Shown in pieces: positions 35,930 through 47,433 of a stretch of DNA of 64,000 bases. The position numbers and the translations under genes were made by a program. How positions within the stretch are numbered: position 1 is the first letter of the stretch; the number at the start of each line of letters is the position of its first letter. Origin of the DNA: Carettochelys insculpta. Its lineage: Eukaryota > Chordata > Testudines > Carettochelyidae. The notes beneath the pieces are model-generated. The model was not told where the DNA came from. It saw nothing but the letters and a program-made list of their open reading frames with translations, and ran no database searches. The stretch covers positions 10,106,001-10,170,000 of the forward strand of contig NC_134161.1 of assembly GCF_033958435.1 (NCBI RefSeq). The letters are read 5' to 3'.

Positions 35930-36830
35930 GCCAACTTGGCAGTTAAAACACTGGTCAGTGGTGCAGTGGAGACATGGGGGTAAGGCAGGCTTCCTACATG
36001 CCCTTGCTCACTGCAGCTCCCAGGAGTGGCCGCCAGGTCCCTGATGCCTCCAGGTGCAGTGAGGCTCCATGCGCTGTCCCCGCCCAAGTGCCATCTCCGT
36101 AGCTCCCATTGGCCAGGAACTGCAATCAATGGGAGTTTCAGGTGTAGTGCTTAGAGATGGGAGGACAGCGTTTGGAGCCTCCCTCTGCAGCCATGTGCCT
36201 AAGAGACTGGCTGCTTCCACACATGCCACATCCCATTGGAGGTGGCATGGAAATGAGGCAATTTGAAGCAGGCTAGTAAGATGGTAATGTGCATATTGTG
36301 CGCCTCACTAGCATAATGGCAGCCACGCGAATTTCAAATTGCTGACTGACATTGTAGATGGGGGCAGCTTTGAAATAAGCACCCCACTTCAACATTCTCT
36401 TACTCCCAAAAAATTAGATCAGAGTAAGGGAATGTTGAAGTGGGGCGCTTATTTCGAAGATGGCCCCCTCTACACTGTCAATCTGCAATTCAAAGTCTTC
36501 ATTTTGAAATTTGCATGGCCACCATTATGCTAATGAGATGCTGAATATGCACCTCACGAGCCTGCTTCGAATTGCCTCATTACCATGGCATCTCTGACTG
36601 GAGGTGGCATGTATAGAAACAACCACATGGAGACCTGGCAGCTGCTTCCCAGGATCTGCGGTAAGCACCACCAGAACCCCACACCTTGAGCCCCTGCCCC
36701 AGCCTGTAACCATCCTGCACCCCAAACCTCTCAACCCTGGTCCCACCCCAGAGCCTGTTCACCCAATCATAGCCCTCACCCCACTCCTGCACCTCCAACA
36801 CCCTGCCCAAGTGCAGTGAAGGTGAAGAAG
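35930..36830 (+). repeat. G+C-rich interspersed repeat split by a MITE
   Basis: It contains AGCTCCCATTGGCCAGGAAC (about 36101-36120) and CAATGGGAG, then CTAAGAGACT, and resumes after the MITE with CATGGAGACCTGGCAGCTGC and a C-rich CACCCCA repeat region (36690-36780). From general knowledge this composite looks like a repeated (possibly LTR or LINE-associated) reptile sequence. The family is not identified, and the edges are approximate. Confidence 0.5.
36209..36624. mobile_element. palindromic MITE inserted in the G+C-rich repeat
   Basis: The ends are GGCTGCTTCCACACATGCCA and, inverted, GGTTGTTTCTATACATGCCA. The arms share GGCATGGAAATGAGGCAATT, CACTAGCATAATGGC / inverse and TTGAAATAAGCACCCCACTT / inverse. 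The flanking triplets are ACT and ACA, one mismatch. More diverged than the other MITEs, so probably older. Confidence 0.82.
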
Positions 36831-37945
36831 AGTGAGCAACAGAGGGATGGGGCCTTGGAGGAGAATGGGACCACAACAAAAGGGCCTCAGGGAAGGGACA
36901 GGACAGGGGTGTTCACTTTTGTGATATTAAAAAGCTGGCAACCTTTTGCTGGGTCCGTCACTTAAGCCAGCGTTTTCAAAATGTCCGGAGATTCTGGGTG
37001 CTCCCAACCTTGAGGCAATTAGTGTGGGCCTGGCTTTCCTCAGGCAATGAGTACTTGAAAGCGCCATAGAAATCTTCTGGAGCTGAAGAGACTCTGCACC
37101 TGCTGAAATGAGTCCCCAGAGGCCAGATTTTTAAAAGTATTTAGGCACCTAAAGGGATGGCAAACTGACTAATCCCTTCAAGGTCCAATGAGCACATCAG
37201 CCATCTCACTGAAAACTAAAGGTGTGCTAATGAGAGTGAGAGAGAGAAACAGGGACAGGAATCTTTCTCCTGTCTATGATTAGCAACACTTCAGCAGAAT
37301 GTAAAGAATGGAGAATTGCGATGAGTGCACCTTCCTTCTGGGAAGATGCTGTCCTGCTCACTGGACCATGAAATGCTGAACAGAAGGGAGGACAGGTTTG
37401 TGTGAATATTAATGAAAGTGCAAAATCTGCAGGTTTTCATGCAGGTCAGGAATTACTTGAGGTCACTTGACCTAGCCAAAAAGGAGACTAGCATTTTTTT
37501 TTCTTGTAACACTGGGCCAGGGCATGTTTCAAGATGCCCTTGGTGACAATAAATTTCACTTTCACTGTGTCTAACAAACAGTTCTTATTTAACTAATGTG
37601 TTCTGATTAAGAAGTACGTACCCAAGGCGGCACATACGCCTAACCCCAGCCAACTTTCTGCAGAAAGAAATTCTTCTTCCTCTGCCCACTCATGCCACCC
37701 TCAGTCTACCACTCTAGGGAGAGCTGATAAACCTTGTCTTTTGCCTTTGCAGCCAGCAAATCCAGACTCTGTTTACCCAAAGAAAGGGAGTAAACTCTTG
37801 AGTCCACAGTGAATGTTGCATCATCAGTTGTGTCCAGAAGGACCATGCTAGATTTTAGTACAGTTAAGGAGCCTCAGAACTAGAGGTGAGCTTAAGCCGG
37901 AATTTTGAGCTCCTTGAACTCAGGAGAGGTTCATCTTTAGACCTC
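36831..37945. other. non-coding DNA, nothing recognised
   Basis: No supported feature. Confidence 0.45.
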
Positions 37946-37948
37946 TTT

Positions 37949-38300
37949 GGCTACGTCTACACAAGCCCCAAACTTCGAAATGGCCACGCAAATGGCCATT
38001 TCAAATGGCCGTGCGGCTCGTCCCGATGGGGCTCCTTTTCTAAAGGACCCCGCCTACTTTGAAGTCCCCTTATTCCCATGAGCTGATGGGAATAAGGGGA
38101 CTTCGAAGTAGGTGGGGTCCTTTCGAAAAGGAGCCCTGTCGGGACGAGACGCGCGGTGGCGAGGCGCGTCAATTTCGAAGTGCCGCGGCCACCCCCATGC
38201 TAATGAAGCGCTGAATATGCATTTCAGCGCTTCATTAGTAAACTTTGAAATGGCCATTTGCATGGCCATTTCGAAGTTTGGGGCTAGTGTAGACATGGCC
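37949..38300. mobile_element. palindromic MITE (AACTTCGAAATGGCC family), shortened left arm, TSD TTT
   Basis: It starts GGCTACGTCTACACAAGCCC and ends, inverted, GGCCATGTCTACACTAGCCC. TTT flanks both sides (37946-37948 and 38301-38303). The left arm jumps from AAATGGCCATTTCAAATGGC to the GTGCGGCTCGTCCCGATGGG block, missing about 90 bp present in the right arm. The axis lies at CCCATGAGCTGATGGG (38075-38090). Confidence 0.9.
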
Positions 38301-38394
38301 TTTGTGTTTTGGGCCTACACTGTTTTGACTTCAACAGAGATGCTCCACACTGACACCAATGTAACCAAGAGCAGAATTTCCCCAAGCACATGAA

Positions 38395-38560
38395 GCCTCA
38401 TGGCAGCCTTGTGAAAGAAATATATATGCTTGTCCACGTTTCACAGACAGATATGCTTGGAGTGGAGAAGGAAAATGAGTTGACGCACAGGGTTGCTGTG
38501 ACAGAATTGGAATTTTGAACCCCACACTCTGGGACTCCTGATCTGAGCATTGGGCCTCAT
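38395..38560 (+). repeat. MIR-like fragment
   Basis: The sequence around CACGTTTCACAGACAG, GAGTTGACGCACAGG and GGGACTCCTGATCTGAGC follows the spacing of the MIR 3' half. Strongly diverged. Confidence 0.45.
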
Positions 38561-41500
38561 TAAGTAGCATGTGATATTAACCCTCAAATGGTCTGATTGT
38601 TCAGATCAGACAATAAGAATGACATTTGGCTGAATTATCAAAATTATCTGAACCACTTGAGTTCAGACGGCTGGATGGAAAACTCATGAGAACATTTTAT
38701 TAGATTTATTATTATCATTACTGCTAATAATAAATATTTAGCACTTGTGCATTCCACTTTGCAAGTGCTAAGTAAAGTGCTAAGTATGTTATTTATTATC
38801 ATTATTGTCAACCTCAAACATTACTTGGCTAATTAAGATTTCCGATGTTTCCAATCAGGCAAAAACCAAGCCCTTGTAAAGGTACCTTCCTACGCTTTAG
38901 CACAACAGGGTCCTGTATACTGTTTGGTGCCTCTGGGCAGTGCCCCAGTGCAAATCATCATCATCATCACTATCATCATCCAGTGATACCCTGATTCTGC
39001 AAAGACTTAAGTGCACGCTCAAAGTCATGTGCCCATGTAAATAATTTGCTGACTTAGGGTATAAGGACCATCTTCTCATTTACATTGAAGCCTTTTTTAC
39101 TGCACTCTGGCAGTGCAAAGGGGCCTTAAAGAACTTGCAAATATATGTAATGCACACTTTAAGCCTGCTTTATTTCTCACAGGGGTGTGAAGGGCTTCAG
39201 AAAAAATGAGAATCAGGCCATTGGTTCAGAAGCATGACACAAAAATGCAATAATGTTGATTAGACGTTATTTCTGAATCCTTGCAAAGCTTCAATTTCCA
39301 GCTTTGATTGAAGTATTGGAGTGCTTACTTTCTCTGGCCCAGTTTCCCCACCCCTAGATAAGCTCCAAATCAAATGGACACACCATAAGCAAACACACAA
39401 GCAAGCATCTTCTGTACAACCTACAGATAATGAAGCACTCAGCAGATGGGGGCTGCTTTGCTCAGGCTCCTCATCACACTTATACCAACATATGCTAACA
39501 GCATGTAGCCTTGCTCGCCAGAAAACCTTTTCTACCACCCTCAAGAGAGTTAATGTAACAGAAAACTTTTTTTTTCCAAATATAAAAAGCTTATTTTTGT
39601 TGACCTTCCCCTGTCAGATGCAGGATGAAGATTACTGCACAAATCTAAAGCTCCTGCATAGCCCAAAGTGCCACAGAATGCTTTATCTCCCTAGCACTGT
39701 ACTTCAGAGGGCTTGAACCTGTAAATCAAGGATAATCAAACATTGGCTCTGGAGTGTGCTGTGGGCTAGACAATTCCTCAGCAGAGAAAATGAGGCTGTG
39801 ACTGTGTAACTCTGCAGAGATAAAGACATTGGACCAAATTAATCCCCGGTGCAAGCCTATTGGCTTTGGTGTAGTTGCTCTAGAAATAGATTTGACCCAT
39901 AGCAAATAAGGAAGATGAGGCATGCAGAGTCTTGTAAGTGTAGAGCTTATCTATAATGTCCCATGAAGCATCTTTTGAGGCAGTTTGCAAGCAAGGGAAA
40001 GCTGGCAATGGCTGGCCTCTCTGAGCATGAATGGCTTAGGGTAAGTCTTGTCAATGTTGTCATTGGCAGTTCCATTGTCATACAATCATTGCTGAGAGCT
40101 GGTTAAATGGTTCACAGGGAATGCCAACACCTTTTGTTCCATTGCCACTGTGATTTTATGAATTTGTCCATTATTATGATTGAATTCGGTGAATGTTCCC
40201 TATGCCCCAATGCCAGCTGGAGGGCTGCTCACCAGGCATGCAGTCAGCACATTTATTACCAACTCTGTCACAAATCACTTTTGTTACATTACACAAGTGT
40301 CACCCAATTGACTTCAGTGGTGTTATTCCTGATTCACAGCAGTGGCAGTGGGAAGAAACATGCCTTTTTTGCCCATGTTTCAATCATTACCCCAGCTGCA
40401 CCAAAATGGATAGTCGTGCCCATATTTTTCATTTTCTTTATGAACTTCATGTACAAAGGGGTGGATAGGAATTTGTTTTAAAAGTATAGACCACAGAATT
40501 AACTCTTGATGCCTAACTCCTCTGCTGTTCTATGCAGCCTTACATACATGTTACTTGTGTTTTTAAGAATACACCTACAACTGTTGGGTGATGCTTGCTT
40601 CTTAATGCTATGTTTAGGGACTGTTGAACAACTTGTAGCCCTAAGCGGAAATTAACTTAAAACCCTCATGTGAACACCACTTGTATATGGAAGCAGCTTG
40701 TAGTGCCTGATTTGATGAGGCGTTTTCACACATGGGTGTGATGAGATGTGGTTGACAGAGCAATGGCTGCAAGGAACATGCATAGCTTTTAATAAGCTAG
40801 AAATAGTACATAAAGAAAATCAACTGAGGGTGGCATGCATATGCAGGCACAATGATATATGGAGCCCCTGCTTTAAGCAAAAAGGCCTGCAGAGGCTTAT
40901 GGGAGTTTGGTGGTCTCATCTTAAGTCCCACTGGATTCTTGTTCACAGCACAAGACCATCCACCCAGCTGCCAATGTTTGGTGTTCTTGATGGCAGTCTC
41001 AAGTGAGAAGTCAAAGTTAAACAAGGTCAAATGCTGTGTGAACACAGTTTCAAACTAGCTATATCAACTTATCTTGCTAACCTGCAAAGTTGCACAGGTT
41101 TAGTTTGATCATTCTTTAAAAAAAATCACACCTTTAGTTAATATGACTTTATATATAAACCAAGCAGTAAGGGTTGCCCATACTGGTCCAGTTGGTGTGA
41201 GCATTATGTCAATGCTCGAGTGCTTTACCTGTGGGTTAAGAGAAGATGCAGATCCTGATTGTCAGTTATACTAAAGCCCCTTTACATGATCCTAGCAGTA
41301 TAAAGGATCCTTACTGTATATGGAAATCAGGCCTTTAATTCTCCAGGGAGCTCAGGCTGGCCACTTTCACATGCTCCAAAGTCATTTACTGTCGGAAGCA
41401 ATAAAGTCAATGAAAAGACTCCCAATGGATACCAATATATTGTAGTTGAAAAGGAAAAATAAGAAAAATAAGGTTAGTTGAGCTTCTGCTTCTTTGTTAT

Positions 41501-44500
41501 TTGTATTTTCAGCCAACTGAAGTACTGAAAGGGCATTTAAAGGAGAAAGTCATTCTCATTTCAACTTAAAAGCCAAGAGTAAGCAAGAGAAACTATCCTG
41601 AGTTTCTTATTTTTGTTTTCACTGACAATTACAGAAGTAGGCAAAGGGCTAATTTTCTATAGCAATTGGCCCAAACAGAGTACTTTACTTTTTGCTTTCA
41701 CTGTGGTTGGTCAGGTTTCAAGTTATTTTAAAATGCTCTGTCCATCCTGTCTGACAGTCTGTTTGGCACAGCTATAATTATGAAGTCTAAAGCTGGCTGT
41801 AGCCTGAGCCTAGCAATTACAGAAACATTACCCCAGCCTTCATAACTGGTGTACTTAGTACACCACCAAAACCAGTATTCATACAGAGGTTGCATCAAGA
41901 TAAAACCATGAGCCCTTATAAATTAAGGAGCAAGACCATGGTTGATTTTTCTGTCACAGAATGGACTTTTATCCATCCAGTTCTTATTGATCATGTGAGT
42001 TATGTGGCTTGAGCACTGAGGAAATATGGATGTTAGTGCCACTAACAGCAATTCGTTGTCTCTTTTACAGCTCTCTAAATAATAAGGTCCTAATTCTGTC
42101 CTGATTTCTCCCTGTGCAACTCATTACAAGGAAATTAGGTTGCAGGGCCCAGGGCAGAACTGGGTCTTACATTATGAAAGTAAATTACTTGGGACTTGGA
42201 GAAAAGAAAGAAAAAGGTGACATTGTGAAAGGAATAGAGGGAAAAAGAGAGCGAGAGACAGTGAACACTAAAACTGATCTCATGAATTGTGGATAGAATG
42301 TTTGTCCAGTTCAATTTATGCAGAACAGTAGGAAGACAATTTGATGACATTGCTGTTGCCTGGGGAAGTGATTGGCTTGTTTACTAATCTTGCAGCTTGA
42401 GGAGATATTTCACCCTCATCCTGAGACCACTACGGTCATCAGTGTTGTGCCAGTCTGGTGCCAGAAATCCAATTCAGATATTGGCTTATACGGCAGCAAT
42501 AGATCTTGCAGCCCATTGTAAAACAGGGCATAAATTCAGTGGTGGGAGGCAGCTGTTCTGACAGAATGGTGCAAGATGTGGCAGATCACCCTATTTATCT
42601 GTAAATAAAAATCAACTATTGGGACTTTGATGAACCTGAAATAAGTTGGGATGGTTTTGATTGGGTTTCGTTTTTCTCCTTGGATATCTGTAAGTTTATC
42701 TTAACAGACATGACAATTTATTGAGGACTATCTGCCTCACCCAGGCTAAGCAAAGAAAGGCCCAGACAAACAAAGGCTGCTTCCAGAGGATCCAGAAAGC
42801 ATGGAAAAAGTCAGAAATGGCTGCAATCTAACACTTTCCTGGGTGTGCGAGACCTCATAATGGTGCAGCAGGAAAACAGGATGAAGAGTTGATCCTCATC
42901 TCAAGCAGCTAAAGGGGGTGCAATACCCCCAAAAGAAATTCTCATTGCTCATCTGGGGTAAGAGTTGAACAGTTCAGAACAGCAACATCTGTACCAACTT
43001 CATAGAGTATATCCATGGGCAGATGGGTAAATTTCTTTGTGGCAAATAGATGTGGGGCAGATTGCTGCAAATCTCTAGGTATACCCAACACATTTCACAG
43101 TATTATATCTGTATGTGGGACAGAGAGGTGCCTATGTGATAGCTTCTCCCCTTGCATCTTCCAGGTTTCTGAGGGATACTAGTGGGGTTTGGCTGCATCC
43201 CCTATTTAATCAGATGAGAACTGTTCCTGATTTGTCCTGTCCCAGCAACATCAAAGGCCCAACACAGAGCAACCATCTCAGGTTACCCAATCCTACCTTC
43301 CCTGCAGCATGACACACAGAGGAATTGGAGAACCAACACAAAATGTTTCAACCATTGTAATCTTTCCATAGGATCATTTTGGAGACAACCAGCTGTCCTT
43401 GGTGGTAATCATCTCTTCCTTATGTGTGTATACAGTACATAGCATAAGGGGGCCTTGACATACAAGTGTGGCCACAGGCACTCGTGTGATATGATTAATA
43501 ATAGCGATGAACACGTTTGATTCCACACTGCTTTGCACCATATAGAGATATACAGTAAAATTAAAAACATCAGGATTGAATCAGAATTTTACTCAAGTAT
43601 TTGGGTAAAAATCTACTAAGTGCATTACTGCCAGGTCCTCTATGGGTTTTTATTTTTTTTAAAGTTTAACTCATATTAGAGTGTTTGTTCTCTGAAATCC
43701 AGTTTGCATAGCTTTCTGCTGAAGCCCTGAAGCCCAGTTCTCAGCAATGGCAAGCCAGAACCCTAGAAACATGACTTACTATTGGGTAGACCATGCAGAC
43801 TCCTTCTTGGATTCAGCAATTGTGACCTCATTCCATCACTTCCCCTGGCAGTGAGCCCATGGTGACCATGACAACTCAGATCAGAGATTAGCCAGAGCTA
43901 GCCCTGACCACTCACCAGCTGTCTCAGTGTCACAGAAGTTTGTAGCACAACGGCGCCTGCAGGATGACAGCAGAGACACAGTTGGCTGCAAAATCTGCCA
44001 CTAGAAATCACAGCAGGAAAGTAGTACAGCACCCAAAACACATGAGCAGCATCATTTGGGCACATGGAGAAGCATAGAAAAGAGTCTCCAGCAATTTCAT
44101 CAGCTTTCCAGGGGGCAGGTAGGCCACAGATGTGACCTCCCAATGACATATGAGCAATCTACCTTGCCCACTTAAGAGCAACTGCTGTTCCACTCCTCAC
44201 CTCACATGTATCCATATGGCTATAATGCTTGATTGCCATTTCTGCTTCTAGAGTACACACCATTGAACAGTGAGCAATGGATTTGATTTGACTTTAGCTC
44301 ATAGGCTGTAGGGCTTCAGGCTGAAGCTCCTGAATCCGGAAAGACTGTGGGGTGGAAAGGAGGGGAAGCGTTGAGAGAGAAAACCGTTTTCTGATCTAAT
44401 TCAGAGGATGGATGGTATGTAAAATGAGCTTCATGGAAGTTAAAAGCCCCAGAGGTGCTTTACTTTGTCAGATGTCATTGAGCAGCCACTGGATTAACTC

Positions 44501-45115
44501 TATTGTACAGTATGATTCACATCCCTGATACTTGCATTTCCAGCAACACTTAAAAGCAATCCACCAACAACAACTCCCCCGCCCCCGCCGCCATATGGTG
44601 AAGGAAAAATAGCATTTAAATCATATAAGACTTTTAAGAAAGCCTTCCTGATGCATTAACTCAAAAGTAAATTATTCAAATGCCCCAGTAGCCTCAGTAA
44701 ACTTTAATGCAAGGGAAGGAATGTCCCATGGAAATGATAAATTCACAACTTCCTGCGTGAGTCTGTTCTCTCCAGAGAGGGAACTTCCTCATGTTTTGAC
44801 CTTCTGGTAAAAGCCAGCTGCCTGTAGGGGGAGAGACCCCCATCTTGACCTGATATTAGGCCTAACCAAACCAAACTGTGACCCTTTTTAATCTCTTGCA
44901 TAAGGTAACAGCACCAGGGTATGGCTAGGATTACATTCTCTTGTTGGTTAGCCTTTCTATTGAGGTAGTTATCCAGGGCTGGATGCCTTTGTCTCCTTTC
45001 TCTCACCCTGATTGTGTACTAATGCAACTCTATTGATGGCAATGGGGTCACACTCTGTGACTCTGGTGTTACAGAGAGGAAGTTCAGCACCCAGGCACCT
45101 GCTTTACTGGACTCT
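38561..45115. other. long non-coding stretch, nothing firmly recognised
   Basis: About 6.5 kb without a supported gene or transposon. The longest open frames (131 residues at 39321-39716; 124 residues at 40107-40481) show no recognisable domain and lie in ordinary A/T-rich sequence. A short (ATC)n run is at 38956-38980. The stretch may be intronic or intergenic. Confidence 0.45.
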
Positions 45116-45119
45116 GATG

Positions 45120-45299
45120 CAGTGTTTCTGGTATTTTTTCCCCATATGTGTGGAAAATTTTTATGTGCATCACAGTAGGGGTGGATGTACACCACCATTA
45201 GAAACATGCTGCCAGCTGTGGGTGCTTTGCTAATCAACTGGGTAGTATTTGAATCTTTCCTGCATGACCATCTAAGCAGTCTGCTAAGAAGGAACATTG
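45120..45299. mobile_element. hAT-type MITE of the CAATGTTCCCTCTAA family, diverged copy
   Basis: It shares an ordered series with the copies at 59455 and 60799: GCTGTGGGTGCTTTGCTAAT, CAACTGGGTAGTATTTGAAT, CTTTCCTGCATGACCATCTA and the end AAGGAACATTG. Both termini have decayed, so no target duplication can be read. Confidence 0.7.
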
Positions 45300-46251
45300 C
45301 TCCCATAGCAAAGTGGTGAGACTTCTAAGATACTGCTCCCAAGCAGCATAGGAAAATATTTTTTCCATTTCAGCAGCTACAGCAATGCATATAAATAAAC
45401 AAGATGCTTCACTCCTCTTCCTCATGAAGCAGACCCCTAAAGCTTCTCGCTATATAAACCAAACTGAATATTCCCAACGTCTATTGGCTCAAGAGGTTTA
45501 AATGAGGAGTGTGACTAGGAGAACGAACCATTCCCTTCATCTTGAGACTTAGGTTTATTGGGCCTGAGACTCTACTGTCCCACACTTTGTGTCATCTTTC
45601 AGACAAGCACAGAGTAGCTACTGCTACTCTACAGCGCTCTTTGGAAAGAAGAGCTTGCAGACGATATTGCCCAGAAGACTGTCTTTCAAAAGAGTTCGTC
45701 TATACACAGAAGACAAATTGAGCTTTTGACCCCGTCTCTTGAAAGATCACTCCACTCTTTTGAAAGAGAGCACCCACACAGCTACAGGTGCTCTTTCAAA
45801 AGAACAGAGCAGGAAACATGGCAGATGGGGTTGCATGGCCGACAAGCCCTTCTTGGGCACACAGCCAGCCACTCCCTTACAGGACCTTCCCAAACACCCT
45901 CCCCCTGCACACACCAAGGCCTGCTGAGCTGCTCCAAGCGATGCAGAGCCTGTGCAGGGACCAGCAACTCCCAATGGACCCCATCAGTAACTCATGTCAC
46001 TTGAGCTGGGCATCCTGGGCATTGTGGTTGGCCAGCTGGCCACAGCGCTCGCAGCCAGCCTCCACCTTCTCCTGGGGGCAACCCTCCCCCCACACCAGGG
46101 CCCTAACGCCCCTCTACCAGAGATCCCACCTCAACTCCCCGCACCACCCCAAGTGCCCTGACACCTCTGGAGCCACCCAACAGCTCTAACTCTAGCTCTA
46201 TCTAACTGGTAGGAGTGGCTGGAGTTGGGAGGGTGGGGTGACGTCAGATGG

Positions 46252-46437
46252 CTGCAGAATTTCTGGATGAGCAAGTGTACCTTTCAGGACCTCTACCACT
46301 GGCTTGCCCCTGCCCTCAGACACCAGGTCACCATCCCTGTCTGGAAGCTGGCCACCCAGGATAGCTACTGGTCTGTGAGGCATCAGTTCGGGATAGTCAA
46401 GGTCACTGTCCGGGCTGTGCTCATGGAGGTAATGCAT
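46252..46437 (+). pseudogene. HARBI1-like Harbinger transposase fragment
   Basis: The translation reads FWMSKCTFQDLYHWLAPALR, then VTIPVWKLATQDSYWSVRHQ and FGIVKVTVRAVLMEVMHAW. This is the N-terminal helix-turn-helix part of the Harbinger transposase (the WKLAT-S-SV--QFGV-K-TV pattern). About 15 residues expected between APALRHQ and VTIPVWK are missing. The DDE catalytic region downstream is not recognisable, so the protein is dead. The open frame runs to 46575 only by chance. Confidence 0.8.
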
Positions 46438-46561
46438 GCTTGGGTCACACACCCTCCACAAGAAGTGGGAAGGGGGCACCAGGGCAAGTGGAGGCTCTTG
46501 GAGGCTGGGGGCATGGTCCAGGAAGGGGTCGGGGGAAGGGGGCCCAGGGAAGGGGCTTGGC

Positions 46562-46855
46562 TTACCCCATCATGACCTTGGCCTCGGGGTGTAGCTTGTT
46601 TGCTGCAGCATCCAGGATGGCAGGTGGTGGCAAGATGTCATGGGGCCCCAGGAGGCTCCGGAGCTCCGGGTAGTAGGGGTAGTTTGCAGGACCTGCCCCT
46701 GACCAACAGGCTGAATCCCGGGCCCAGGCATAGTCCTGCCAGAGCTCCTTCACTTTGCTTCTCAACTGGTCTGTGGTGCAGGCATGGTGCCCCCAGGTGG
46801 CCAGTCTTGTGGCCAGGCAGGCAAAGGTGGCCCAATTATGACACTTGCTTCCCAT
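46562..46855 (-). pseudogene. Myb/SANT-like DNA-binding protein fragment of the Harbinger element
   Basis: A 97-codon open frame contains QLRSKVKELWQDYAWARDSA and PYYPELRSLLGPHD, the pattern of the trihelix/Myb-SANT-like protein that accompanies Harbinger transposases and helps nuclear import and DNA binding. The upstream (N-terminal) tryptophans of the domain are only partly kept. It lies opposite in strand and downstream of the transposase fragment, the usual divergent two-gene layout. Confidence 0.72.
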
Positions 46856-47433
46856 CTCCTACAGGACTGCCTCCTCCTTCCATAGTTCCAGGACATCCCA
46901 CAGCCCCAACTCCATCCAGGAGGAAGCCTGTTTTTTAGATGGCTGGCCAGGCTCCTGTGAGCCCTGTGAGGGTGCCCTTGAGTTCCTGTGGGGGCTGGCT
47001 GCTGGCCATGGCAGTTTTTCAGATCTGAGGGGGTTTCCGGGAGGTCATGCAGCTTGTGACGCATGCCTTTGCTGCCAGCATGCTCTCAGCTGTCTGCCAT
47101 GTGGTTTCTGGGTCCTTGCATCTTTAAGGGCTGGAGGCGGAGAGCATAGAGCTCCACTGCCATTGGCTAGGGAGTCTCCACACCCCAGCTGATTGGTGCT
47201 ATTGCTGACTCCTTTTTCAAAAGAGCAGCCCATAGATTGTCTGCACACATTTTCTCTTGCAAGAATCTTTCAAAAGAGAGTGCTCTTCCTATTACAGGAC
47301 TGAAGGAATGATTTCAAAAGCAGCACCATGTTCTTTCCATTTCCTTTTGAAAGAGCATTTTGTGTAGACATTCTGCTTGCTTTTTCAAAATAGGGCCAGA
47401 TTTTCTAAAAGTACTTGCTAGTGTAGACATGAC

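Larger units (their letters stand above)
45694..47433. mobile_element. decayed PIF/Harbinger DNA transposon
   Basis: The region between GTTCGTCTATACACAG at the left and CTAGTGTAGACATGAC at the right holds remnants of both proteins typical of vertebrate Harbinger elements: a HARBI1-like transposase piece on the plus strand (46252-46437) and a Myb/SANT-like piece on the minus strand (46562-46855). Subterminal regions carry repeated CTTTCAAAAGAGC motifs in both orientations (45755-45805 and 47210-47400). The ends match the GTCTACAC ends of the MITEs. The left boundary is approximate and no clean duplication is seen. Confidence 0.75.

Noticed and set aside
45788..46189. 133-codon plus-strand frame in the Harbinger element
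   Set aside because: It is Pro/Ser/Thr-rich without transposase or Myb motifs. It lies between the left end and the transposase fragment, probably former untranslated or intron sequence.
46845..47192. 115-codon plus-strand frame in the Harbinger element
   Set aside because: It is opposite to the 5' side of the Myb-like frame and compositionally biased; no domain seen.
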